The translations under genes were made by a program, and so were the position numbers. The notes under the pieces were generated by a model. That model searched no databases. It had not been told where the DNA came from and saw only the letters and a program-made list of their open reading frames with translations. DNA of 64,000 nucleotides from Pictodentalium vernedei. Its lineage: Eukaryota; Mollusca; Scaphopoda; Dentaliida; Dentaliidae. Where the stretch lies: positions 183,100,927 through 183,164,926 of the forward strand of contig CM062295.1 in assembly GCA_031216915.1 (NCBI GenBank), given 5' to 3'. The number at the start of each line of letters is the position of its first letter. Position 1 is the first letter of the stretch. Of this stretch, positions 20,837 through 32,589 are shown piece after piece.

Positions 20837-22689
20837 AATAATCAAACAGTTAGAAAATGAGAACACACAAAGGTTAGAAAAAGACCAAAATTAACATTTG
20901 ACAATTCCACAGCTGGTCCTTTTTAAAAATTAAACCAAACGTTGAAATAAATATTTATAAACTTTAATTATGCAGTGTTGTTGATTTAGAAACACGAGGA
21001 GAGCTGAAAACAACACTTCTAAAAATGGCAAAAAGAGTTATTGAGCTCACTCTTCTCAATTTCTTTAAGAGTAAAAATATTTTTCATAATCTTATTGATT
21101 TCGAATAGAAGTTACCTTAGACGAGTACTGCAGTGACTGTAGAACTAGTCTATTTAAGAAATTCATCGACAATCCCTTTCTCCCTTTGTTGAATGATTGC
21201 TTTCACTTCTTTACAGTTACTGAATGCCCACATGGGGAGGTTAATGCAATTCGTGAATGGACTGATTGTCCATATCCAAGGCCTGCATAAAGTAACCCTT
21301 TACCTAAGGGAAAACAATTTTTTTTATATTGTAATTTTTTGCTTCCAAAAGATAGCCGATGACCACTCATTGGAACGAGTGCACAACAAGTGCTGTCTGC
21401 TACTAACATTAGGTAAAGGGCTAATCGATCCCCAATAAAAAAGCGAGACAAACTGTAAACAATAGCATCATTGAATATTAAATGCACCAGGTGGAATGGA
21501 TGTGGTATTACAAATAAAAGTGCAAGGTATTCATTTTGAAGTTTGCATTCAGTGTTTAATAAAGAATTTTGTCTTCCTGAAAGAGAAGAGTAATTTACCA
21601 CATTTGTGGACTGAACAGGGCCAATATAAGGAACTGGTTTCTGACTAACTGGCCATGATTCTGCAATTTGTGACAAAATCAGATCACTTTGATTGGACGT
21701 GCTGTGAATAGGTTCTGATTAATGACAATTCTTAATTTCATCAAGTGTATTTGCATCAAGTGTATTATTAGTTTTGTTAATGATGTTATCTACAACATGA
21801 AAAGTTTTTCTGTCATTTTCACAAGTCTCTGATATGCAATATGTATGGTCTGTCAAATGAGCTCATTTCTCTGGCTTGAGAGATAACTGTAAGTGTGATC
21901 GCTGGAAAAGGTTGGTTTTTGCCCCTCCTATTCAAAAATTGCTATTACCAAAAATTAGCCTATGTTTTGTTTACTGAAGTGAATTTACTCAGCAGTTATA
22001 ATTTTGAAACAGCATAATGCCATAAATCAAAATAGCTATACAGACTATTACAGTATACCATGAGCACTTGGCTTTAAACAATGAAAAAAAATGAAAACCT
22101 GATTATTTTTTATGTATGTTTTTGAATTGACTGGCATGATCACAAATATTAATTAATTTTTTATACAAACTTTACATTTCAACTCGATTTCAAACTAAAT
22201 ATTATTTAAATAAAAACTGTAGATGTATAAGTTGGCATTTGCTTTTCCTGACTTCTGCATCAGCAGTGATTTTACTTACGCACTGAATTATCCTCCTTAG
22301 ATCAGCGTTTTGAAAAGGTCAATCCACGAATATCAGCAAAGCCAAAGTGGGTAAAACTGTGTAAATTCGGGATTGTATTGCTAGACCATTTAATGAATCC
22401 CATAAAAGTGCGCTGAAAAGCATATAAATGTGCACTCACCTCACTTATGCACAGACAATCAAATGAAATGGCTTCGAAAATTGGATATTTCATTCGATTC
22501 ACACAGCTTCAAATTCAAGTTTATAAGACTGAGAGACATGCCACAGCTAACTGTCGTCTTTCCGACTTGAGTTCGAGTTTAGTAACTCGATTATAAAACT
22601 GTAATATCAGGGATACACATTTGTGGATGCAAAGGGAAATGGCGCTGTTTTGCCTGGCGGGTGTGAAAGAAAAGTTTTGAATTCGAAAG
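20837..22689. other. No gene recognised; contains a small TA-flanked MITE
   Basis: At 21295-21421 the ends ACCCTTTACCTAA and TTAGGTAAAGGGC are inverted and flanked by TA on both sides, a mariner-type signature of about 127 bp. A flanking frame reads 'ECPHGEVNAIREWTDCPYPR' just before the insertion. It looks like a coding relic but I do not recognise it. The minus-strand frame at 21203-21676 runs straight through the MITE and is therefore doubtful. Confidence 0.5.
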
Positions 22690-23790
22690 TCAGAGAAACT
22701 CCCAGTAACGTCCGGTGTACCACAGGGTAGTGTTTTGGGTCCGATCTTATTTCTTTTATTCATAAATGACCTACCCGACTCAGTCTCAAGTAATGTAAGA
22801 CTCTTTACAGATGATTGCGTCTTGTATAAAGCAATTAAAACCCCCAAAAGATAGCGAGAGCTTACAAAATGACCTCCGCAACCTCGAAATTTGGGGAGAA
22901 ACCTGGCAGATGAAATTCAATGCCGACAAATGTTACGCCTTACATGTTTCAAATAAGAAAAAAACCAGAGGAGACCCTTATTTTTACATAACCATCAACT
23001 TGAAACTGTGAAAGAAAGTAAATACCTAGGCGTTACAATTCGGGATGATCTAAATTGGTGCACTCATATTAACAGCATAACAGCTAAAGCTAATCGGACT
23101 CATGGTTTCTCCGCCGTAATATGAGACAATGCCCAAGACCCGCCAAAGCATTAACTTATAAAACTCTAGTAAGACCACTATTGGAATATTCTTGTCCTGT
23201 TTGGTCTCCCCACAAGCAAGGTCAATCCGATCAAATTGAACAGATTCAGAGAAGAGCGGTACGTCATGTATACTTCAACTATTTTGATCGAACTCCTGGG
23301 TGTATTACAAAATTCTTAAATGATCTAAAATGAGAACCATTACTAAGCGAAATAAAGCCAGAGTTGCATTACTTTATAAGATCAACAATAATGTTGTTGA
23401 AGGCTCTAAACATATTATAAACCAATCAGACAGCCGAACTAGGGGCAAACACAAATTCAAACCAATACCAGCAACTGCAGACACATTTAAATATTCATTT
23501 TTTCCACATACCATTGTAACATGGAATGCTGTTGTTTCAGAAATGGCTTCCTTTCTCAAGATCTAAATAAATTTAAAACAGTTCTTGAGCCAATCCGCCT
23601 AATGGAAATCCGGTATAGACCAAATATAAAATGTTAACTATGCTTCAATATAATGCTGACATCCATATCTTTTAATTTTTTTTCTCACATTTTTCTAAGT
23701 ACCATATGTAAATATGCGCACCATCTACATGTAAGCCCGTGGAGTCTTACTCTCTAACGCATAGGCAACAGAGATTATTTGCGTATTTGG
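22690..23790 (+). pseudogene. 5'-truncated LINE, RT C-terminal half and tail
   Basis: Translation gives '[20 protein letters not shown]' then '[11 protein letters not shown]' (RT catalytic block, with Thr where most LINEs have Ala), 'KYLGVTIRDDLNWCTHINSI', and the post-RT region 'LVRPLLEYSCPVWSPH' with 'QIQRRAVR'. This is the Jockey/CR1/RTE-like LINE pattern. Stops and shifts (near 22850, 23010, 23120 and 23330) break it. The 3' end is near a repeated AAGAAG tail at about 23790. The N-terminal half and the endonuclease are missing, as in typical 5' truncation. Confidence 0.85.
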
Positions 23791-24084
23791 AAGAAGAAGT
23801 CTAAAAGTAGAAAACCGATTTTTTGATGCAACGTTCCGTCTCACAACATTCGAGACCTGCACTCCTTTTCAGATTGCGTACCCATCGGAACAGCCACGGA
23901 AATCCCATCCATAAACCCAATGAACGGGACATCTACTGGGGCATTGAAAATGTGAAAACGTTGAGATTGAAAGCAGTATTTGGTATTTTGTAATCATTAC
24001 TGATGATCGGACACGATCTGACAATCGTCTTTCCAAAATATGGCGAGACAAATGATTTTCGAAAATCATGTCTCAAAACAGTCA
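23791..24084. other. No gene seen
   Basis: Spacer between the LINE tail and the 128-bp satellite. No recognisable motif. Confidence 0.5.
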
Positions 24085-25300
24085 CATAAATTAGTTTGGC
24101 ACAATATATCCCTCGTTACTAGGGAGGCACGTTGGTTGCTAAGGTAACCAACTAAACATCATTGCCGGCTCCTTGTTTTAGATCTCTGGTGTATTATAGG
24201 TACATATATTGAATTTAGCCAAAATTGTCCTAATAGATAGCCTATCGCTAGGGAGGCACGTTGGTTGCTATCGACACCAACTGACATCACTACAGACTCC
24301 TTTTAGATCCTAAATGTATAATGGGCCCATATATCAGACTTGTCCAGAATTGGCCCAATAGACCACCCGTTGCTAGGGAGGCACGTTGGTTGTTAGGGAA
24401 TCCAACTGACACCATTATCAATTCTTTGGTTTGGGTCTCTATTGCATGGTGGTTCCATATATCAAATTTGGTCGAAATTGGCCCAAGAGGCCGCTCGTTG
24501 CTAGGGAGGCGCATTGGTTGCTAGGGAAACAAACTTGCATAATTTTCGACTCGTTGGTTTGGATTCCTAGTGCAACACTGCATTATGGGTTCAAAAATCA
24601 AATTTGGTCAAAACTTGCCCAATAGGTCTCCCGTTGCTAGGGGGGCACGTTGGTTGCTAGGGAAACAAACTGACATCATTACCGACTCCTTGGTTTGAAT
24701 CCCTGGTGCATTAAGGGTCCACGTATCAAATTTAGTCAACATTGGCCCAGTAGCTCGCCCGTTGCTAGGGAGGCACGTTGGTTGTTAGGGAAACGAACTG
24801 ACACCATTTTCGATTCTTTGGTTTGCATCCCTAGTGCATTGTGGATCCATATATCAAATTTGGTCGAAATTGGCCCAAGAGGCCGTCCGTTGCTAGGGAG
24901 GCAAGTTCGTTGCTAGTGAAACAAACTGACATCATTACCGACTCCTTAGATTGAATCCCTGATGCATTATGGGTCCGCGAGCGAAATTTAGTCAAAGTTG
25001 GCTCAGTAGGTCGCCCGTTGCTAGGGAGGCACATTGGTTGTTAGGGAAACCAACTGACGCCTTTTTCGATACTTTTGTTTGCATCCCTAGTGCATTGTGG
25101 ATCCATATATCAAATTTGGTGGAAATTGGCTCAAGAGGCCGCCCGTTGCTAGGGAGGCACGTTCGTTGCTAGGGAAACAAACTGACATCATTACCGACTC
25201 CTTGGTTTGGACCCCTATTGCATTATGGGTCCATATATCAATTTTGGTCAAAATCGGTCCAATAGTTCGCCTGTTGCTAGGGGTGTTGCGTGTTGCTAGG
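24085..25300. repeat. 128-bp tandem satellite, first array
   Basis: GTTGCTAGGGAGGCACGTT recurs near 24369, 24497, 24633, 24761, 24889, 25017 and 25145, mostly exactly 128 bp apart (one step is 136). Units alternate between two types: 'AAACTGACATCATTACCGAC' and 'AACTGACACCATTTTCGATT'. The higher-order period is therefore about 256 bp. The frames seen through it are repeat artefacts. Confidence 0.95.
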
Positions 25301-25565
25301 AACGTCACGTGATGTAGTAAATTGTAAATTAGTCTGACTCCCGGTGTATTATGGGAGAATATCTCAATAGCACCCCCCGCCACGCACCCCCCCCCCCCCC
25401 CCCTGTTACTTCCCAACTGATGGTTCACTCATTTTACCCAATTGGTATCCGAATGTTCCTTTGAAAACAATTATATTGTCCCTTTTTGTTCTTGGGAAGA
25501 TTCCTTGAATAAGAGCCGTCCTCGTAAAGTCTCTTCTCGGGCGTTCCTTCCAGTGAATAAAAAAA
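25270..25565. repeat. Satellite flank, copy 1 of a duplicated block
   Basis: It contains GTTGCTAGGAACGTCACGTG, a poly-C tract and TCCCTTTTTGTTCTTGGGAA. The same order returns at 27072-27372, so array plus flank was duplicated as a unit of about 1.8 kb. Confidence 0.9.
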
Positions 25566-25578
25566 GTGTTTATAATAT

Positions 25579-25797
25579 AAAGGACTCTCGAGTTCAGACG
25601 CCTTCGACGTATGAACTCGTGCGCCTACGGAGCAATCGTCCTTTATACTAAAAGGACTCTCGAGTTCAGACGTCTCCGGCGTATGAACTCGTGCGCCTAC
25701 GGCGCAATCGTCCTTTATAATATAAAGGACTCTCGAGTTCAGACGCCTCCGGCGTATGAACTCGTGCGCCGTCGGCGAAAGCGTCCTTTAAAAAAAG
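25579..25797. repeat. 72-bp repeat, three copies
   Basis: AAAGGACTCTCGAGTTCAGACG begins near 25579, 25651 and 25724. Within each unit CGAGTTCA...CG pairs with CG(G)TATGAACTCG to form a hairpin, and AAAGGAC at the start pairs with GTCCTTT at the end. It interrupts the two satellite arrays. Confidence 0.9.
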
Positions 25798-25974
25798 TGA
25801 AATCGACCAAGTTTTGGTGAATTCGTCCCGAAGTGAGTTCGACCCACTATGAGTGATTTCGACCCAATCTCAGATATAGACCCACTAATTAAAGTGATTT
25901 AATATGAAATAGGTGCTACCAAAAAGCGAGCGCAAGTAGTCTCATTCAACTTCAAGTCAATAAAATCGTGTCAA

Positions 25975-27090
25975 CCAACATGGTTTAGATCCCTAGTGCA
26001 CTGTGGGTCCATGGATTGAATTTGGTCAAAATTGACCCAATAGGTCGCCGTTTGCTAAGGAGGCACGTTGGTTGCTAGGGAAACAAACTGACATCATTAC
26101 CGACTCCTTGGTTTGAATCCCTGATGCATTATGGCCCAACATATCAAATGTAGTCAAAATTGACCCAGTAGGTCGCCCGTTGCTAGGGAGGCACGTTGGT
26201 TGTTAGGGAAACGAACTGACACCATTTTCGATTCTTCGGTTTGGATCCCTAGTGCACTGTGGTTCCATATATCAAATTTGGTCGAAATTGGCCCAAGAAG
26301 CCGCTCGTTGCTCGGGAGGCACGTTCGTTGCTAGGGAAACAAACTGGCATCATTACCGACTTCTTGGTTTGTATTCCTAGTGCATTATGGGTTCATATAT
26401 CAAATTTGGTCAAAACTTGCCCAATAGGTCGCCCGTTGCTAGGGAGGCACTGTGGTTGCTAGGGAAACAAACCGACATCATTACCGACTCCTTGGTTTGA
26501 ATCCCTGGTGCATTAAGGGTCCAAGTATCAAATTTAGTCAACAGTGGCCCAGTAGGTCGCCCGTTGCTAGGGAGGCACGTTGGTTGTTAGGGAAACCAAC
26601 TGACACCATTTTCGATTCTTTTGTTTGGATCCCTAGTGCATTGTGAATCCATATATCAAATTTGGTCAAATTGGCCCAAGAGGCCGCCTGTTGCTAGGGA
26701 GGCACGTTGGTTGCTAGGGAAACAAACTGACATCATTACCGACTCCTTGGATTGAATCCCTAATGCATTATGTGACCACGAGTGAAATTTAGTCAAAATT
26801 GGCCCAGTAGGTCGCCCGTTGCCAGGGAGGCACGTTGGTTGTTAGGGAAAAGGGACTGACACCATTTTCGATTCTTTGGTTTGCATCCCAAGTGCATTGT
26901 GGATCCATATATTAAATTTGGTCGAAATTGGCCTAAGAGGCCGCCCGTTGCTAGGGAGGCAAGTTCGTTGCTAGGGAAACAAACTAACATCATTACCGAC
27001 TCCTTGGTTTGGACTCCTATTGCATTATGGGTCTATATATCAATTTTGGTCAAAATCGGTCCAATAGATCGCCTGTTGCTAGGGATGTTG
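25975..27090. repeat. 128-bp tandem satellite, second array
   Basis: Same unit and same alternation of the two unit types as the first array, about nine units, ending in the same flank. Copy-to-copy differences are modest. Confidence 0.95.
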
Positions 27091-27372
27091 CGTGTTGCTA
27101 GGAACGTCACGTGATGTAGTAAATTATAAATTAATCTGACTCCCGGTGTATTATGGGAGAATATCTCAATAGCACTACCCCCCTCCCCCCCCCCCCCCCC
27201 ACGCCCCCTCCCATGTTACTTCCCTCAACTGATGGTTCACTCACTTTACCCAATTGGTATCCAAATGTTCCTTTGAAAACAATTATATTGTCCCTTTTTG
27301 TTCTTGGGAAAATTCCTCGAATAAGAGCCGTTCTCGTAAAGTCTCTTCCCGGGCGTTCCTTCCGGTGAACAA
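27072..27372. repeat. Satellite flank, copy 2
   Basis: Matches 25270-25565 with few changes, including the poly-C tract and the stretch GTAAAGTCTCTTC(C/T)CGGGCG. The copies diverge after about 27370. Confidence 0.9.
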
Positions 27373-27399
27373 ACATCCTGTTGATTTCAAAATGGCAGC

Positions 27400-28572
27400 C
27401 GGCACGGAGACACAAATTTTGACATCAAAGCTGTAGAGGAGTTTCAGAAGAATTTACTCATTTACACGTGTTAACCTATAGAGCTCGCTTCCGATTGGGC
27501 TTCGCCCGTTCTGGGGGCGCTCGCTAATATGCCAAGGGTACCTTCCCCAGAAAATAGGTGGGATGTTGCGCGGAAATATGGAAATGAAGAGTTGAAATAC
27601 ATAAGATCATTGTTATTCGGAATGTAGGCCCTAACATTTAGTTTGCTTTATAAGCGTTAAACGCGTTTTGTCTTATTTGTTTTTCTTTTTTTTCGATTTT
27701 TGTCAAGTCACATAAATTTCTAATATGAACTTTGGTAAAACCAAGAAGCGCGCGCAACTCACAGTGTTTTTCATATTATAATGACATAAGCTTAACAAAA
27801 GTTAAAACAGTGTTTAAGGGATCGTCCAACAAAACATTTTGCGTTGTGAACTAATGCATGTACATGCTGTCTTGTAGATTTATTTCCCCCTAAAAACATA
27901 TCAGACCTACAATATAAAAATTGGCCTCGAAACGTAGGCCTATTGTCGAAAATTTATTGTTTTTGTTTCGCTGTGGTGCATACATTGTGAAACGGAACTT
28001 CTGTTTTGGAAATGATAATTCGTGGACGTTTGTCAGACAGTATGTCACTTCGACATCTAAGGTTCGTAATAACTGAATGAAAACGACCTTTGCCACAATC
28101 CGACCTGTGGGTACTTTTAAGTTACAACAAACGGACGTGTTGTTGATGCTTTTCATTTGGTAACTTTGTTCCAATAACACGCAGTGTTGGTTTGAAGTGA
28201 ACAGCGTTTTGCACTTGCAAATGCAAAACAGATAAATCACATGGCAGAATACTCCGCAGAATCGAACAACAGCGGGATCCCAACAGCCAGCCAACAGACG
28301 ATGAAATCCAATGTGCATATATGGGAACATTTAGCTTTTCGACAATTTCTGTCATTTAGTCAGCAAAACAAACGACAGTTGAGTTTGTTTGGAAAAACTT
28401 TAATTTTGAAAAGCATGTTCAATAAATTATTCACAGTCTGCATGGAATGATCTAAGGAGAAATCTCGCATTACACCGTTCGCTTTTTAGGGGGCGTCATT
28501 TGATTTGTTCGCTTCTGAAAACGAGAGCTGGGGTTCCCCATGTTTTTACTTCCGGTTTCCGGTTTAGATTTT
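27400..28572. other. No gene recognised
   Basis: A frame at 28241-28450 (69 residues, 'MAEYSAESNNSGIPTASQQT...') has no domain I know. A short dispersed motif, CTAATATGAA(A/C)...AAGCGCGCGCAACT near 27720, is also present at 25900 and 39330 and marks an unnamed repeat family. Confidence 0.4.
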
Positions 28573-28610
28573 CGGTGGCTGATTTAGGCCACCCTCAATA
28601 CTTTTTTTTA

Positions 28611-28866
28611 TCTCGAGATCTCGAGATAATATCTCAAGATCTCGAGATAATATCTCAAGATCTCGAGAAACTATCTCGAGATCTCGAGATAATTATCTCA
28701 AGATCTCGAGATAATATCTCGAGATCTCGAGATAATATCTCAAGATCTCGAGAAACTATCTCAAGATCTCGAGATAATATCTCGAGATAATATCTCAAGA
28801 TCTCGAAATAATATCTCTAGATCTCGAGAAACTATGTCGAGATCTCGAGATAATATCTCGAGATAA
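28611..28866. repeat. TCTCGAGATC palindromic satellite, left
   Basis: Overlapping self-complementary units (ATCTCGAGAT) separated by AATA or AAC spacers, with roughly 21-bp periodicity. It forms the outer part of the giant palindrome's left arm. Confidence 0.95.
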
Positions 28867-28902
28867 GCATATATAATCGGTGTCACCCTTTGATCATTTG
28901 CA

Positions 28903-29182
28903 CTGCAAAGGAGATCATACAAGTAACTATCGCGGGTGTCCCCATTATAAAAAAGTAAAGACAAACATCGAACTTAAAAAACTAAACCTAATTAAACCTA
29001 ACAACGCCTCTTCTCTCCACACTGTTTGCTCCCTAGTCGCAGGAGCACTCTACTCGGTATTGAATAAACATGTCAAAACCAATCTGTCTGACATCTGTCA
29101 AGATGTAAGCCGATCAGCGTCCCGGCTATTTAAAACTCAAATCTCGGAATCTCTAATCAAAGCCGCAATTAATGTTAATTAA
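28903..29182 (+). pseudogene. LINE ORF1 (gag-like) C-terminal fragment
   Basis: Begins at the last zinc knuckle ('CKGDHTSNYRGCPHYKK', a C-x4-H-x4-C pattern known from jockey-type nucleic-acid-binding ORF1 proteins) and runs to the TAA at 29182. The upstream part was never inserted. The apparent Met at 28880 lies in palindrome sequence and is accidental. Confidence 0.8.
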
Positions 29183-29233
29183 CGCCATCAATTATCACTA
29201 ACAAAACACCGCAACTTAAATTCAACCCCATCA

Positions 29234-31990
29234 TGAATAAGTTACAAATAGCCGTGTGGAACGCTAGAAGCTTTAACAATAAAAAACTTCAAATGAGCCG
29301 ATACTTCAAAGACACAGACATTATCTGTATCTGCGAAAGTTGGCTTTACCCCAGCAGAAATTTCTCAATAAGTGGGTTCAGCAGTTTTAGAAGAGACTGA
29401 CAAATCACTAACGGTGGCGGCGTTGCTCTTCTAATAAAGCAGAACATCAAAACCAAAACAATAAAAACTGATCACCTCGATGCAGAGGTGATTGCAACTG
29501 AAATCACAGTCCACAATAAAAACATCGCGATTGTTTATTATTATAACGACCCGAGCAAAATTGTTTCTGACACTGTCTTTGAATTCTTTACGAGGAAATA
29601 CAAACACTGCATTTTCCTCGGCGACTTCAATGCCAAACACCTGTACTTTGGCTGCAACAAAACCAGCCCGAACGGTGAAGCCCTCTTCGAAATTACAAAA
29701 AAAAACATAACCTTCATGTGGTCATGAAAGACAACTCAGCAACCTATATCAGTAACAACCCACTATTCTCATCTGATATCCTCGATCTAATTATCGCCAG
29801 TGATTCCCTGATAAACCACATCGATGACCACTGGGTCGGCGATGATGATTTAGGCAGCGATCACCTCCCGGTCCATGCCTCACTGCAGCTAGGAAACGGC
29901 CCACTCAGGTACCCCCCCCCCCCCACGCTCCGCAGAAATTTTAGAAAAATTAATTGGAATCTCTACAGCGAAATCATCGATATCAAACTCACCCCCCCCC
30001 CCCCCCCCCCCCCCCCCCCCATCTAATGCAGCGGAACTCGAAAGCCAATGCGAGGGCATAGAGAAAACCATTAACTCAACCCTAAACGAAATATGCCCAA
30101 AAGAAGTGCGCCCCTGGAGAAATACTATCTCGGGCGACACACTGACACTAATCAAAACCAAACATAGAGCTTTTCGCGCTTTTAAAACCGAAACTGACCC
30201 CGGCAAGAAAGCTGACCTCAAAAAAAACATATAACCGCCTTCATGGCGAAGTCAAGGAAGCCCTCAAAGCTGAAAAACAAGCCAACTGGGAAAAGGCAAC
30301 AGACAATCTAAACGGGGTCCAAGATGCCAAAAAATTCTGGGACTCTTTCAAAATCCTAACAGGACAAAAAAACAAAGGCGGCAAAGCTGCTGCCAAACCT
30401 CTTAAAAGAGAAGACGGCTCCTTCACGCGCACCGACAAAGACAAGGCCGACACTTTTGCCGACCTCCTAAGAAAAACGCATCGCCCGTATCAAGGCACGG
30501 GCAATGATGACGCCGCCATCAACACGATCGATGACCTCATCAATGAACACCCTGAAATCTACCGTGACCCCAAATTCGATAACGAGCCAGAAGACGAAGA
30601 TGACGATGACCTCGTCACCCCCATCACCAATGATGAAATCATCAACGTCATAAAAAAATGCAAAAACTACTCCTCACCCGGCGAAGACGAAGTAAGCTAC
30701 AAAATTCTAAAACAAAGCCCAAACTCCCTAATCGAAAAACTAAACAAACTGTTCAACGCATGCCTCACCCATGGCTACTTTCCCAAATGTTGGAAAAAAG
30801 CCATCGGTGTCATGATACCAAAACCTGACAAAGACCCCTCCGATCCAACCAGCTACCGCCCAATCAGCCTCCTCAGCTGCATTGGTAAGACATTCGAACG
30901 AATCCTTACCAATCGGTTCAGGGGCATCTTGAAGACATCGATTTTTTCAATAAATGGCAAAGAGCCTATAGAAACCGGAAAGAAGGCATCGAACATGTCT
31001 ACCGACTAGTCACCCAATTGAAAACCGCTATCAACAATTAGCAAATAGGCGCGGCAGTCCTGTTAGAAATCGAAAAAGCATTTGACTCCGTTTGGCATAA
31101 TGGAATGCGCTACACATTATCAAAAATGAAACTCCCCAAGAAATTGCTCAGATTACTATCCTCTTTCCTTAATGATCGCGAAATTAAAGTCAGAGTGAAC
31201 AACGAAATGTCTGACAGTGTCCCCCTTGAAGCAGGCACCCCCAAGGATCCGTCCTAAGCCCCCTCCTTTACATCCTCTATGTAAATGACCTTAACTTCAC
31301 CGAGGATCGTGTTCAAGTCTCCCAATTCGCGGATGATAAGGGCCTCTGGGACTCTAACAATACGGCCAATCTGCTCCAAAAACCCCTGCAACGCGCTCTC
31401 GATGACCTAGAACAATGGTGTGCCAAATGTAGAATTAAGCTAAACGCCAATAAAACCCAACGAATCACCTTTACCTGCAAGAAAAATAAACGCGATTTTG
31501 ACCTTAAACTTATGGATAACACCCTCCCGGAATGCAAAGAAGCGAAATTCCTGGGCATCACCATTGATCAAAAACTGTCCTTCAACAAACATACCGACGA
31601 CATGGCGAAAAAAGCTACCAAACGAATTAACTTACTGAAAATGCTTAAGGGAACTTCATGGGGGCCAACCAGTCCACCCTACTCAAGCTATACAAATCCT
31701 TTGTGCGCCCAGTACTCGAATACAGTGCAATCATACTAACTGATCTCAACCAAACTAATATGGAAAAACTCCAGAGGGTCCAAAATCACGCGCTTAGAGT
31801 TGCCCTCCGCGCCCCATGGGACACACCCATCAAAACACTCCACGACAGGGCCGATATCCCCACCATTAAAGACCGCCTAGCCACCCTGGCCGCGAAAAAT
31901 CATGACCGGTTAGCCCACAGCGAACTAATCTCCGAACTTGGAGTAATTTGCGAAAGCCGACAAAAGCCCAAAAATTGCAATCAAAACTAA
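29234..31990 (+). pseudogene. LINE ORF2: endonuclease and reverse transcriptase
   Basis: The APE-type endonuclease starts 'MNKLQIAVWNARSFNNKKL' and shows 'ICICESWLYP', 'CIFLGDFNAKH' and 'GSDHLPVHASL'. RT shows 'IGVMIPKPDKDPSDPTSYRP', 'LEIEKAFDSVWHNGM', 'FADDKGLWDS' and 'KFLGITIDQKLSFNKHTDDM', and the C-terminus 'YKSFVRPVLEYSAIILT'. This order nicks target DNA and copies LINE RNA there. A TGA at 29398-29400, shifts near 29705, 30010 (a poly-C run), 30230 and 31250, and a TAG near 31008 disrupt it. The domain set fits the Jockey superfamily. It cannot be translated intact. Confidence 0.9.
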
Positions 31991-32028
31991 GACCGCTCGA
32001 ATAAAAACTTGGGAATGACAAGGTGAAC

Positions 32029-32580
32029 TGCGATCCCCGACGCCCCCAAATACCCCTAAACTAAATTAAAATAAATAAGTCCGCAACCAGCGAAGGGTAC
32101 AACAGGAAAGAAGCACCCTCTGGTGTGGTCTAGTGTGCTAGACCTGTTGCCCTCCCGCTGACTGCCTCAGAAGCTCAACCCGCATTAAACGATCGCGATC
32201 CCCGGCACCCTCAACTTCAAATAAACTTAAACTAACCTAAATAAGGCCACTTCCAGCGAAGGACACAACAGGAAAGAAACACCCTCGGGTGTGGTCTAGT
32301 GTGCTAGACCTGTTACCGTCCCGCTGCAGACTAGGAAGTTCAGCCCACTTAAAACGCTCGCGATCCTCTGCACCTTAAAACTAAATAATAAATAGGGAAC
32401 GATTGGGGTCCCAAGCACGAGAGTATGTTGCTGCTCTTACGAATGTAAAGATTCGTGCATTTCATACTCTCCTCCATAGCGACAAGCACACACACAGCAC
32501 AATACCACACGAGAGTATGTTACTGCTCTTACGAATGTAAAGATTCGTGCATTCCATACTCTCCACACACACACAGCAGA
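32029..32580 (+). repeat. Tandem duplications in the LINE 3' region
   Basis: A unit of about 163 bp (CAGCGAAGG...ACAACAGGAAAGAA...GTGTGGTCTAGTGTGCTAGA) occurs twice, from about 32029 and 32192, with a third start at 32357. A second unit, GAGAGTATGTT(G/A)CTGCTCTT, repeats at 32419 and 32512 (93 bp). The second unit can fold: GAGAGTATG pairs with CATACTCTC and CGAAT with ATTCG. Confidence 0.85.
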
Positions 32581-32589
32581 TACCACAAG

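Noticed and set aside
21203-21676. 157-residue minus-strand ORF
   Set aside because: It reads straight through a TA-flanked MITE (21295-21421) and shows no known domain.
24085-27090. CRISPR-like or protein-coding repeat array
   Set aside because: Units are 128 bp without unique spacers and the genome is eukaryotic. The open frames simply follow the satellite period.
28500-28964. SRDLEIISQ-type repeat proteins
   Set aside because: Translation of the TCTCGAGATC satellite.
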